Source: JBOCEF01 sp050586345
Lineage (GTDB): Bacteria > Pseudomonadota > Alphaproteobacteria > Rhodobacterales > Rhodobacteraceae
Assembly: GCF_050586345.1 (NCBI RefSeq)
Contig: NZ_JBOCEF010000009.1
Span: 49,922 to 113,921, forward strand
Direction: 5' to 3'
DNA length: 64,000 nt
Notes under the pieces: generated by a model
Databases searched by the model: none
What the model was told of the DNA's origin: nothing
Seen by the model: only the letters and a program-made list of their open reading frames with translations
Shown here: in pieces, positions 1 through 10,000 of the stretch
Layout: each line of letters starts with the position of its first letter
Position numbering within the stretch: position 1 is the first letter of the stretch
Position numbers and translations under genes: made by a program

Positions 1-149
1 CGCCCCCCCGAGGCGGCCCGCCCCCGGCCCGCGCATCCGCCTTCCCCCAAGGCGCCCCTTGCACCGCCCCCAAAACCAAGGGAGACTTACGATCCGGGCG
101 CAGCACCTTCCGCCCCCGGCCGACAAGGCGTTGGGAGGCGCCGCGAACC

Positions 150-1178
150 ATGACCGCACCCCGCCCCGACGCCGCGCCCGATGACGCCGCCCGCCATGAC
201 GCCGACGGCGTGCCCCTCGCCACCGGCGCGCCCGTCCCGGCGCCCAACCCCGACACGGGCGCGGACGCACCCGCAGACCCGGCGGCCCCCAGCGCCCCGA
301 ACCCGCTGCTCGGCTACGCCGCCATCATCTTCGCCGTCGCCATCTGGGCCGGCTGGATCGTCGCCACCCGCGACCAGGTCGGCGCCTTCTCGCCCCTCGA
401 CCTCTCGCTCGTCCGCTACGGCCTGCCCGCGCTGATCCTCGCGCCCATCTGGCTGAAGAAGGGCATCGTCCCGAAGGGAGAGGACTGGCGCCTCCTCGCC
501 ATCATGACCATCGGCTGGGGCGGGGGGTTCGTGATGCTGACCGCCAAGGGGCTGGAGACGGTCCCCGCCTCGCTGTTCGGGCCGATGGTGCCCGCCACCC
601 TGCCCCTCTTCGTCGCCATCTGGGACCGCTTCGTCGAGGATGTGCGCATCCACGCCCAGCGCGGCGTCGGCCTCGCGCTCATCCTCGCCTCCATCGCGCT
701 CACGCTCGGGCCGGGACTGGCGGGCGGCCCGCCGGGGGTGCTGCAGGGCGCGCCGTACCTCGCGCTCGCCGCCGCCGGGTGGGCCGCCTTCACCATCGCC
801 TTCCGGCGCACCTCGCTCTCGGGCCTCGAGGCGACGGCCTATGTGTGCCTGTGGTCCTCGCCCTTCCTGCTGATCGCGGCGCTGATCGAGGGGACGCACC
901 TGGCCGACGCCGCCCCCCTGACCCTCCTCTGGGTGGCGCTGAGCCAGGCGGTCCTCTCGGGCATCGGCGCGGTGGCGGGCTTCGCCTACGCGGTGCGCCA
1001 TCTCGGGGCCGCGCGCACCTCCTCCTTCACCTCGCTGGTGCCGATGGGGGCCGCGGCGGGGGGCTGGCTGTTCCTGGGGGAAGAGGTCGGGCCGCTCGGC
1101 TGGGCGGCGGTGGTCTTCGCCTGCCTCGGCGTCGCGGCGGTGAACGGGGTGTTCGCGGGGGCGTTCGGGCGGCGCTGA
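150..1178 (+). CDS. EamA/DMT-family permease
   Basis: Inner-membrane transporter of the drug/metabolite (EamA) superfamily; the substrate cannot be read from sequence. The 342-residue protein starts with about 48 Pro/Ala/Asp-rich, probably disordered residues. About ten hydrophobic segments follow, arranged as two EamA repeats: the first begins at 'LLGYAAIIFAVAIWAGWIV', and the second ends in 'GWAAVVFACLGVAAVNGVF'. A purine-rich GGGAGG lies 14 bases before the ATG, a rather long spacing, so a later start that removes part of the disordered tail is possible. No terminator is visible after the stop. Family assignment is firm; substrate unknown. Confidence 0.85.
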   Translation: MTAPRPDAAPDDAARHDADGVPLATGAPVPAPNPDTGADAPADPAAPSAPNPLLGYAAIIFAVAIWAGWIVATRDQVGAFSPLDLSLVRYGLPALILAPIWLKKGIVPKGEDWRLLAIMTIGWGGGFVMLTAKGLETVPASLFGPMVPATLPLFVAIWDRFVEDVRIHAQRGVGLALILASIALTLGPGLAGGPPGVLQGAPYLALAAAGWAAFTIAFRRTSLSGLEATAYVCLWSSPFLLIAALIEGTHLADAAPLTLLWVALSQAVLSGIGAVAGFAYAVRHLGAARTSSFTSLVPMGAAAGGWLFLGEEVGPLGWAAVVFACLGVAAVNGVFAGAFGRR

Positions 1179-1512
1179 GGGGCGCGCGCCCGCCGCTCAC
1201 GCCCCGGCGACGGGCAAGCAAGAGACCTTCATTTTTCTGCGCATCGCGAAGCAAAACCTTTGCCCGGCCCCGGCGGCGGCGCGCGGGCGCCCCGGCGGGC
1301 CGCGCCTCAACCCCCTGCCCCGACACGGGTTTCAACCGCAGACCCCGCCCCGCTCGCCCCGCCCCGCGCCCCCGGCCCCGCCGCAATGCGCCGCATTAAC
1401 CCGCGCTTTTCGCGGGCCGCCGCGGCGTCTATACACCCCTTCGAAACATATCCCTGCCGTCCGGGGGCCCATCCCGGCGGCGCACACCCTTCCTGGGCGA
1501 GGAGAAGTCATC
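1179..1512. other. intergenic region before gap
   Basis: 334 bases between the EamA gene and gap with no credible ORF. Near 1399-1416 a short hairpin (CCCGCG, CTTTT loop, CGCGGG) is followed by a TATACA hexamer at 1430-1435 that could be the -10 element of the gap promoter. The matching -35 position is weak (TTTTCG). The rest is GC-rich sequence in which nothing is recognised. Confidence 0.3.
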
Positions 1513-2514
<1,002 letters not shown>

Positions 2515-2540
2515 TTTCTTCGCCCTCGGCGTTGAACTCA

Positions 2541-2577
2541 AGGCCCCGGGAGCGGAAGCTTCCGGGGCTTTTTCTTT
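2541..2577 (+). terminator. Rho-independent terminator of gap
   Basis: A seven-base-pair GC stem (2543-2549 with 2562-2568) with a 12-base loop is followed by CTTTTTCTTTG. It lies 27 bases after the gap stop codon and separates gap from the HNH gene. Confidence 0.85.
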
Positions 2578-2592
2578 GTTGGATGGACAGTC

Positions 2593-3504
2593 ATGCCTTA
2601 CCTCGTCGCCCGCGTGTCCTGGATGCCGGAATACCGTTCGGAACACGAAGCCAGCTGGGGCCTGCAAAGGTACGTCTCCGAAAACAACCGTCCTTATGAG
2701 AGCCTGAATTTCCTCAGGCGAGCGGACGGCCGCTTTCATGGATACATCGTCCACAAGGGCGACGCGGGCGGCGCCCCCGGAAATCTAGAAGTCAGCAAGC
2801 TGGGCGCGGCCCGCACGGATGATGCGGCCGAGGATGTGACGGTCATCTTCTGCGCGCGCTCCGAGGCCGCGAAAGAGCTCCGGGTGGTCGGCGCCTACCT
2901 GAATTCGACGGTTTTCAGATCTCCGAAGATCGAACGCGACGAACTGGGACGCGAATGGATCGTCAGGGCGATCAGCCCGCGCGCGGTGCTGATCCCGGAG
3001 CCGGACCGTCATTTCGCGATGCCTCGCGGCAAGGGGGCGTTCGGCCAGTCCGACGTGTGGTATGGCCTGCAGGGCGAGGACCACGCCGAACTGCGCCGAC
3101 AGCTGGACGACTGGCTCGCGACCTTCGCGGCGAGCGCTTCGGACGCGCAGGCGGCCGCGGCCCCATCGCCGGGGAGCGCCGCGTTCGAGGAAAGGCGGCG
3201 ACGGTCCTGGGCGGCGCATTGGGAAGGCAGGGCGCGGACGGCGGGCCTTCTGGACACTCTCGGACATCGTTGCGCGGCCTGCGGCTATGAAGTCGCCGAA
3301 GACCGGCGTGATGTCTGGGGAAGCGGGATCGAAGCGCATCACCTCGTCCCCTGGTCATCGATGGAGGATGGCGCACGCCGCACGCTGCGGGCCGACGACT
3401 TCGCGCCGCTCTGCGCCCTGTGTCACCGCGCCATTCATCGCACGCCCGATCCCGGAGACGTCACGGGCTTTGCGCGCCGCTGGTTCCCCGACCAGACCGA
3501 TTGA
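2593..3504 (+). CDS. HNH endonuclease with an uncharacterised N-terminal domain
   Basis: Predicted metal-dependent DNA nuclease of 303 residues. The C-terminal HNH module is complete: a zinc pair at Cys227/Cys230, the catalytic His249-His250 pair in 'EAHHLVPW', and Cys274/Cys277-His278. Residues 1-200 form a separate mixed alpha/beta domain rich in aromatic residues, including a 'VVGAYLNSTVF' strand and a 'GAFGQSDVWYGL' segment. I cannot name this domain; in such fusions the N-terminus often reads DNA sequence or modification. The gene is single, with no methyltransferase or helicase partner, and sits between two terminators. Slightly relaxed codon use (for example AAT, GAA, CTC runs) compared with gap fits an accessory gene. 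A restriction or anti-phage role is inference. Confidence 0.75.
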   Translation: MPYLVARVSWMPEYRSEHEASWGLQRYVSENNRPYESLNFLRRADGRFHGYIVHKGDAGGAPGNLEVSKLGAARTDDAAEDVTVIFCARSEAAKELRVVGAYLNSTVFRSPKIERDELGREWIVRAISPRAVLIPEPDRHFAMPRGKGAFGQSDVWYGLQGEDHAELRRQLDDWLATFAASASDAQAAAAPSPGSAAFEERRRRSWAAHWEGRARTAGLLDTLGHRCAACGYEVAEDRRDVWGSGIEAHHLVPWSSMEDGARRTLRADDFAPLCALCHRAIHRTPDPGDVTGFARRWFPDQTD

Positions 3505-3540
3505 AAAGGCCCGGAGCATCGCTCCGGGCCTTTCGCTTTT
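3503..3540. terminator. bidirectional terminator between HNH gene and AGCS gene
   Basis: Stem AAAGGCCCGGAGC with a three-base ATC loop and its complement, followed by TTTCGCTTTT on the plus strand and TTTTCAATC on the minus strand. It lies directly after the HNH stop and 18 bases before the end of the convergent symporter gene, so it can serve both. Confidence 0.85.
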
Positions 3541-3557
3541 CCGCGTCGCGCGCCGCC

Positions 3558-4985
3558 TTACTTCGGCGCGTCCGGCCAGGCCGTCGGATCGGTGTCGAGA
3601 TCCGGGAACGCCGCCGGATCGAAGACCGGCTTCTTCACGCCCGCCGCCAGTTGGCCGCGGAAATCGTCGATCACCCGCAGCGCCGTCGGGAACAGCATCA
3701 TCAGCGCCAGCAGGTTCACCACCGCCAGGATGCCCATCATCGGGTCCGAGAAGCTGAACACCGCCGTCGCCCCCGGCGCCGTCGCCCCCAGGAACACGAT
3801 CCCCACGATCGCCAGCCGCAAGACATGCAGCGCCATCGGGTTGCCGGTCATGAAGGTCAGCGCGTTCTCGCCCAGGTAGTAGTTGTACATGATCGACGAG
3901 AAGCTGAAGAGCAGGATGGCCACGGTCAGGTAATACTGCACCCATTCCCCAAGATGCCCCACCAGCGACTGCTGCGTCAGCGCCACGCCGTCCACGCCCT
4001 CGGCCCCGGCCACGTAGACGTCGCCCAGCAGGATCATGAAGGCCGTGCACGAACAGATCAGCATCGTGTCGATGAAGACCGAGAAACTCTGGGTGATGCC
4101 CTGGCTCACCGGGTGCTTCACGTAAGCCGTCGCCGCCACGTTGGGGGCCGAGCCCAGCCCCGCCTCGTTCGAGAAGAGGCCGCGCCGCAGGCCCTGCGCG
4201 ATGGCCGCGCCCATGCCGCCGCCGACGGCCTGCTCGAACCCGAAGGCGTTGGCCACGATGTCGTAGATCACCCCCGGCAGCGAGGTGATGTTGATCAGGA
4301 TGATCACCACCGCCAGCGCGATGTACATGAAGGCCATCACCGGGATGATCACGTCCGCCGCCTTGGCGATGCGGTGGATGCCGCCATAGACGATCACGCC
4401 GGTCAGAATGGCGAGGGCGATCCCGGTCCAGAGCCGCGGGATCTCCATCGAATCCAGCGCCGCGCCCGCCACCGTGTTGCCCTGGAAAGCGTTGAACCCG
4501 ATGGCGAAGGACGCGATCAGGCACACCGCGTAGGTGATGGCGAGCCAGCGGTATTTCTCGCCCAGCCCGTGGATGATCGACCGCGCCGGGCCGCCGCGAT
4601 AGTCGCCGTTCTCCTCGGTGCGCTTGTAAAGCTGCGCCAGCGTCGCCTCGATCAGCGCCGAGCACATGCCCACGAGGGCGATGGCCCACATCCAGAACAC
4701 CGCGCCGGGCCCGCCGGCGGTGATCGCCACCGCGACGCCCGCGATGTTGCCGCCGCCCACGCGCCCGCCGACCGAGACGAACAGCGCCTCGCGCGCGCTG
4801 ATCTTGGTCGGATCGTTGCTCTCGTCATCGCCCGTCAGGACGCTGAACATGCGCTTGAAGAAGCGCAGCTGGATGAAGCCCGAGGCGACGGTGAAAAACA
4901 CGCCGAGCACGACCAGGAAGGGCACCAGCGCCCAGCCCCATGTCAGGTCGTTGATGACGCTGAATATCGAGTCGAGAAATCCCAT
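3558..4985 (-). CDS. AGCS-family alanine/glycine:sodium symporter
   Basis: Inner-membrane sodium-coupled amino-acid carrier of the alanine or glycine:cation symporter family, normally importing alanine, glycine or D-alanine. The 475 residues are of normal length and hold about ten or eleven membrane helices. Family segments are visible: 'GGGNIAGVAVAITAGGPGA' and 'FWMW' near residues 75-95, 'RRGLFSNEAGLGSAPN' in the middle, and 'SSIMYNYYLGE' late. The start at 4985 was chosen because 'MGFLDSIFSVIND' is the usual N-terminus; the frame is open much further upstream but enters repeats. Upstream lies an AT-rich compound inverted repeat (5045-5084) that may regulate it. Confidence 0.92.
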   Translation of the reverse strand: MGFLDSIFSVINDLTWGWALVPFLVVLGVFFTVASGFIQLRFFKRMFSVLTGDDESNDPTKISAREALFVSVGGRVGGGNIAGVAVAITAGGPGAVFWMWAIALVGMCSALIEATLAQLYKRTEENGDYRGGPARSIIHGLGEKYRWLAITYAVCLIASFAIGFNAFQGNTVAGAALDSMEIPRLWTGIALAILTGVIVYGGIHRIAKAADVIIPVMAFMYIALAVVIILINITSLPGVIYDIVANAFGFEQAVGGGMGAAIAQGLRRGLFSNEAGLGSAPNVAATAYVKHPVSQGITQSFSVFIDTMLICSCTAFMILLGDVYVAGAEGVDGVALTQQSLVGHLGEWVQYYLTVAILLFSFSSIMYNYYLGENALTFMTGNPMALHVLRLAIVGIVFLGATAPGATAVFSFSDPMMGILAVVNLLALMMLFPTALRVIDDFRGQLAAGVKKPVFDPAAFPDLDTDPTAWPDAPK

Positions 4986-5044
4986 GCTTGCGCTCCGGTT
5001 GTCGAACTTGGGGAAAAAGGGGAAGATACGCCACGCAGAAGAGA

Positions 5045-5084
5045 AAATGTTAACAGTGCGAAATAAATTAGCACTCGAACATTT
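5045..5084 (-). promoter_or_regulatory. AT-rich compound inverted repeat upstream of the AGCS gene
   Basis: Two nested dyads share one centre. The outer arms AAATGTT (5045-5051) and AACATTT (5078-5084) enclose the inner arms AGTGC (5055-5059) and GCACT (5071-5075), with an 11-base A/T-rich centre. In a genome of about 75% GC this 40-base block is strikingly AT-rich. It lies 60-100 bases before the symporter start codon. It could be an operator or a structured 5' leader; which one is not shown. Confidence 0.5.
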
Positions 5085-5188
5085 CTGCAGCGGGACGCGG
5101 CAAGTTTCGCTGCGCTGCAACACGCGCACGCGGCGCGCGAGCGCGCACGCGAAGGGCGGCCGGGCCGGTTGCGCCCGGGCGTCGACGA

Positions 5189-5250
5189 GGCGCCTTGCGC
5201 CGGGAGGCGTTGCGCCGGGAGGCGTTGCGCCGGGAGGCGTTGCGCCGGGA
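5189..5250. repeat. 15-bp tandem repeat array
   Basis: Three perfect head-to-tail copies of a 15-base unit (GGCGTTGCGCCGGGA) at 5206-5220, 5221-5235 and 5236-5250, preceded by one diverged 17-base copy at 5189-5205. The gap from 4986 to 5680 (695 bases) holds this array, the AT-rich dyad and the 57-bp repeats below, and no gene I can support. A repeat frame of 'LRREA' type is only a by-product of the unit being a multiple of three. Confidence 0.8.
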
Positions 5251-5460
5251 CGGCGCCGGGGCGCGTTGCGCTGGATCAAGGCGCGGCGCGCGGCGCGGGT
5301 GTAAAAAAGACGCCCCCGCCGCGCGGCGGCCCTGCGTAACCCGGTCGCCTTGCCCCGCCCCGCGCCGCGGCGCAGGGAAGGCGCCGACCGCCTCGCGGCC
5401 GACCGCCCCCCCGCATCCCGGGGCGGCCCGTCCCGGATGCGTCCATCCCCGGGGCGTCCC

Positions 5461-5574
5461 GCTCCCCGCGCGCCCCGCCGGGCGTGAGGCACCGCCGCGC
5501 GCCCCGCGGGGCGCGATGCTCCCCGCGCGCCCCGCCGGGCGTGATGCACCGCTGCGCGCCCATCAGGGCGCGAC
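5461..5574. repeat. 57-bp imperfect direct repeat, two copies
   Basis: The block beginning GCTCCCCGCGCGCCCCGCCG at 5461 recurs at 5518, exactly 57 bases later, with only a few changes over the first 45 bases and more divergence in the rest. Each unit contains palindromic GC-rich arms able to form hairpins. A third, strongly diverged unit may follow up to about 5640. The array runs into the upstream region of the zinc-ribbon gene at 5681. Confidence 0.7.
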
Positions 5575-5680
5575 GCCCCCGCCCCCGCGCGGGACCAGAC
5601 ATCGCCGCGCCCCGCGCGCGGCCCGACGATCCACCGCCGCCGCCCCGCGCGCCGCGCGGTCCAAGGCCCCGGAGACGCCC

Positions 5681-5992
5681 ATGCCCGCCTCTCACCTCCC
5701 CCCCTCCGGCTACGGCCACGCGCCCGAACACGCCGCCGACATGCCCGGTTGGGGCGCGATCATCTCGGGCCTGATGCCCGACCTGCATTGCCGCCGCTGC
5801 GACTCCCCGCGCTGGGAGCTCGCGCACCCGGACGAGCCGGACGTGATCGTGGGCCTGACCTATCACCGCCTGCCGCAGATGCAGCCCGAGGGCTTCACCG
5901 ACTGCGTGCCGCTGATCTGCGCGCAATGCGGCGGGGTGGAGCTGTTCTCGAAGGATCACCTGCTGCGCTGGTGGCGATCGCGCCAGAGCTGA
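5681..5992 (+). CDS. small CxxC-CxxC zinc-ribbon protein
   Basis: A 103-residue protein with two zinc-knuckle pairs, 'LHCRRCDSPRW' in the middle and 'LICAQCGGVELF' near the C-terminus, which together should bind one zinc ion. No catalytic motif is visible. It is a hypothetical protein of the kind often found in Rhodobacterales; function unknown. The frame is open far upstream, but that part is repeat-derived and reads as low-complexity Arg/Ala/Pro. The ATG at 5681 with GGAG seven bases before it is therefore the likely start. A protein-protein or nucleic-acid binding role would be inference. Confidence 0.7.
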   Translation: MPASHLPPSGYGHAPEHAADMPGWGAIISGLMPDLHCRRCDSPRWELAHPDEPDVIVGLTYHRLPQMQPEGFTDCVPLICAQCGGVELFSKDHLLRWWRSRQS

Positions 5993-6198
5993 GCGGCGCC
6001 CCGCGCCCCCTCAGCCCCGCGCCCCCTCCGCGGACGCCCGCCCTGCACGGCCCTGCCGGGTCCCCGCCGCACGCGCCACCCGCACGCCCTCCGCCGCCCG
6101 CCGGGACCGGCCCCGCCGCCGGACGCCGCGCCCGGCGCGCCGCAGGATGCGCCCCCGCCTCGCCCGCCGACCGTCGCCCGCCGCCCGGAGAGTTCCCC

Positions 6199-6819
6199 TT
6201 GGAAGACATGCTGCGCCGCGCGCTCTCGCTCTGGGTCGTGGTCGACCCGCTCGGCACGCTCCCGGTCATGATCGCCGTCAGCGCGGGGCTCGGCGCCGCC
6301 GCCGCCCGCCGCCTCGCCCTGCGCGCCGCGCTCACCGCCTTCGCGGTGCTCGCGGGCTTCATGCTGCTGGGCCGCACCGTGCTGGCCGCGCTCGAAATCC
6401 CGCTCCACGCCTTCCAGATCGCGGGCGGGCTGGTGCTGCTGCTCTTCGCGCTGGAGCTGATCTTCGCCGACCCCAAGCACGAACGCGACCTCGCCGCCCA
6501 TCAAAGCCCGGCCGAGGCGGCGGTGTTCCCGCTGGCGATCCCGTCGCTGGCCTCGCCCGGCGCGATGCTGACCGCCACCCTGACGGCCGAGGAGGTCGGC
6601 GCGGGCTGGGGCGGCAAGCTGCTGGGGCTGGGGCTGCTGGGGGCGGTGATGCTCTCGGCGCTGCTGATCCTGCTCGCCGCCGCGCCGCTGCACCGAAGGA
6701 TCGGGGATGCAGGCTCGGCGCTGATCTCCCGCGTCATGGGGATGATCCTCGCCGCCGTCGCGGTCACGGAAATGCTGCGCGGCTTCGCCGCCGTCGGCTG
6801 GGCGATCCCGGCCGCCTGA
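6199..6819 (+). CDS. MarC-family integral membrane protein
   Basis: Six-helix inner-membrane protein of the MarC family (UPF0056); despite the name, members have no proven antibiotic-resistance role. The family signature 'VVDPLGTLPVMIA' lies near residue 12, and a second conserved segment 'PLAIPSLASPGAMLTA' lies in the middle. The start is proposed as TTG at 6199, because GGAGAG at 6187-6192 is spaced six bases from it. The alternative ATG at 6208 would be 15 bases away and would shorten the protein from 206 to 203 residues. It is convergent with the carboxylase gene across the G46/C tract. Confidence 0.8.
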   Translation: MEDMLRRALSLWVVVDPLGTLPVMIAVSAGLGAAAARRLALRAALTAFAVLAGFMLLGRTVLAALEIPLHAFQIAGGLVLLLFALELIFADPKHERDLAAHQSPAEAAVFPLAIPSLASPGAMLTATLTAEEVGAGWGGKLLGLGLLGAVMLSALLILLAAAPLHRRIGDAGSALISRVMGMILAAVAVTEMLRGFAAVGWAIPAA

Positions 6820-6966
6820 GCCGCGCGCGGCCGGGGCGAGGCCAGGGGGAACGCGCCCCCGGCGCGGGGCGGGCGGGCCGATGCGGACCGCAGGGCCGCG
6901 AGGTCCGGCAGCCGCGCGCCGCCGCCATCCCGCGCGCCGCCCGAGCCGCGCGCGACGCACGTTGCG

Positions 6967-7046
<80 letters not shown>

Positions 7047-10000
7047 TCACCAGGTGTCGATGAAGGGCCGCCGCCCGCGCACCGGCCCCGCGGGCCGCCC
7101 CGCCGCCCGGTCCGCCCCGGCGATCCAACCGCGGGTCTCGGCCGGGTCGATCACCGCGTCGATCTCCAGCACCCGGCCCAGCTGCACCGCCTTGCCGTTC
7201 TCATAGAGCTTGCCCAGCAGGTCCTGGAACAGCGCCTCGCGCGCCGCGTCGTCCGGCTGCGCGGCGAGTTCCTTCCTGAAGCCCAGCCGCACCGCGCCCT
7301 CGAGCCCCATGCCGCCGAACTCCCCCGTCGGCCAGGACACGGTCGAAAAACTTTCGTGGAAGCCGCCCCCCACCATCGCCATCGCGCCAAGCCCATAGCC
7401 CTTGCGCAGCACCACGCCGAACACCGGCACCGAGAGGGACGCCGCGGTGACGAACATCCGGCAGACGTGCCGGACGAGGCCCGTCTTCTCCGCCTCCGGC
7501 CCCACCATGAAGCCCGGCGTGTCGCAGAGCGAGACGATGGGCAGGCCGAACGCGTCGCACAGCTGCATGAACCGCGCCGCCTTGTCCGCCGCGGGCCCGT
7601 CGATGGCGCCGCCGAGATGGCGCGAGTTGTTGGCGATCAGCCCATAGGGCCGCCCCTCGATCCGAACCAGCGCGGTGATCATGCCAAGGCCGAACTCCGC
7701 CCGCAGCTCCAGCACCGAATCCCGGTCGGCCAGCACCTCTATCGTCTCGCGCACGTCGTGGGAGCGCAGGCGGTTCTCGGGCACCGTGAAGCGCAGGGCG
7801 CGCTGGTCGGCCTCCTCCCACTCCGGCAGGGCGCCCTGGAAGTAGGACAGATACTTCTTGGCGGCGGCGCAGGCCTCGGCCTCGTCCTTCACGCGGATAT
7901 CGACGACGCCGTTCGGGGACTGCACGTCGATGGGCCCGACCTCCTCGGGGCGGTAGACGCCAAGCCCGCCGCCCTCGATCATCGCGGGGCCCGCCATGCC
8001 GATATTGGCGCTCTCATCCGCGATGATCACGTCGCAGCAGCCCAGCAGCGCCGCGTTCCCCGCGAAGCAGCGCCCCGAGACGACCCCCACCAGCGGCGCC
8101 TGCCCCGAGAGGCGCGCGAACTGCGCGAAGGTGGTGCAGTCGAGCCCCGCGCGATGCGCCTGGTCCACATCCCCGGGCCGCCCGCCGCCGCCCTCGGCCA
8201 GCAGCACCACCGGCAGGTTCCACTTGCCCGCCAGCTGGAACAGCCGGTCCTGCTTGCCGTGGTTGCGCATCCCCTGGGTGCCGGCGAGCACCATGTAGTC
8301 ATAGACCGCGAAGGCGCAGCGGGCGGCGTCCTCGCCGAACAGGTCCGCGTTGACGGCGCCCACCCCGGTCACCACACCGTCGCCCGAGGTGTTGGCGATC
8401 AGGTCGGCCAGCGTCCGCCGCCCCTCCTGCGCCGCGGTGGCGAGGGCGCCGTATTCGCGGAAGCTCCCCTCGTCGCAGATCGAGCCAAGGTTTTCGCGCG
8501 CCGTCCGGTGTCCGCGGGCGTGGCGCTTCGCAACCGCCTCGGGGCGGTTTTCGTCCTGCCCCGCGGCGAGCCGCTCGCGCAGCTCTGCCAGTTCCGGGCG
8601 GATGCGGGAGAGGTCGAGCGCCTCTTCCGACATCTGCGCGCCCTCCCCGGCCTCGGCGGGTTCGATCACGATCACCGCCGCGCCCTCGGCCAGCGTCGCG
8701 CCGGGGGCCGCGCGGACCTCGCGCACGATGCCGGAGACGGGGGCGGAGAGGACATGCTCCATCTTCATCGCCTCGAGGACGGCGACCTCCTGCCCCGCCT
8801 GCACCGCGTCCCCCTCGGCGGCCGAGAGGACGGAGACGGTGGCCTGCATCGGCGCGCGCAGGGCGGTCAGCCCCTCGGGGACCGCGTCCTCGGCCGGGGT
8901 CTTCGCCGCCGTCGCGGCGCCCGGGAAGGCGGGGGCCGAAAGGGAGGCGGCGGCGTCGTGCAGCGCGGCGGCCTCGGCGGCCATGAAGCCGGTGGTGACG
9001 GCGTAATCGGGCAGCGCCGGATGCGCGGCCAGCGCGCGCAGGGCGGGAAGGTTGGTGGCGACGCCCTCCACCCGGAACTCGGCCAGCGCCCGCGACAGGC
9101 GGCGCAGCGCAGGGGCGAGCCCGCCGGGCGCGTGGGCGATCACCTTGGCCAGCAGCGGGTCGTAGAGAGTCGAGGCGGTGTAGCCGGCCCAGGCGAACCC
9201 GTCGGTGCGGATGCCGGCGCCGGTGGGCGCCTCATAGGCCGCAAGGGTCCCCGAGGCGGGGCGCGGGGCGCCGTCGGGGCCGAGTTCCTCGAGGTTCACC
9301 CGCGCCTGGATCGCGGCGCCGCGGGGGACGAGCGCCTCCTGCGCCAGGCCGAGACCCTCCAGCGTCGCCCCGGCGCAGACCTGCATCTGCAGCGCCACGA
9401 GGTCGAGGCCGTAGACCTCTTCCGTCACCGTGTGCTCGACCTGGATGCGCGGGTTCGCCTCGATGAAGAACAGGCGCGCGTCCTCGGGGGCATCGAGGTC
9501 CATGAGGAATTCGAAGGTGGCGAGGCCGCGATAGGCTTCGACCCGGGCCATCTCCAGCGCCCAGGCGGCAAGGCGCGCGCGGTCGGCATCCGACAGGTTC
9601 GGGGCGGGGGCGATCTCCAGCACCTTCTGGTTGCGGCGCTGGAGGGTGCAGTCCCGCTCCCCGAGATGGATCGCGGCGCCGGTCCCGTCGCCGAGGACCT
9701 GCACTTCGATATGGCGGGCGCGCGCGATCATGCGTTCGGCATAGAGGGCGCCGTCCCCGAAGGCGGCCTCGGCCTCGCGCGCGGCGGCGGCGGCGGCGGG
9801 GGGGATTTCGGCGGGGTCGGTGACGGCGCGCATCCCGCGGCCGCCGCCCCCGTGGACGGCCTTGATCATCAGGGCGGCGCCGGGCGGGAGCTCGGCGAAG
9901 AAGCGGGTCATCTCTTCGGGCGAGGCGCCGCCGGGCAGGCCCGGCAGGCAGGGGACGCCGAGCTGCGCGGCGAGCGCCCGGGCGCGGCCCTTGTCGCCGA

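Noticed and set aside
1320..1420. RNA leader or riboswitch before gap
   Set aside because: Only a short hairpin is visible, no conserved aptamer pattern, and the surrounding sequence is plain GC-rich.
5189..5250. CRISPR array
   Set aside because: The 15-bp units are contiguous with no spacers; no cas gene is present in the window.
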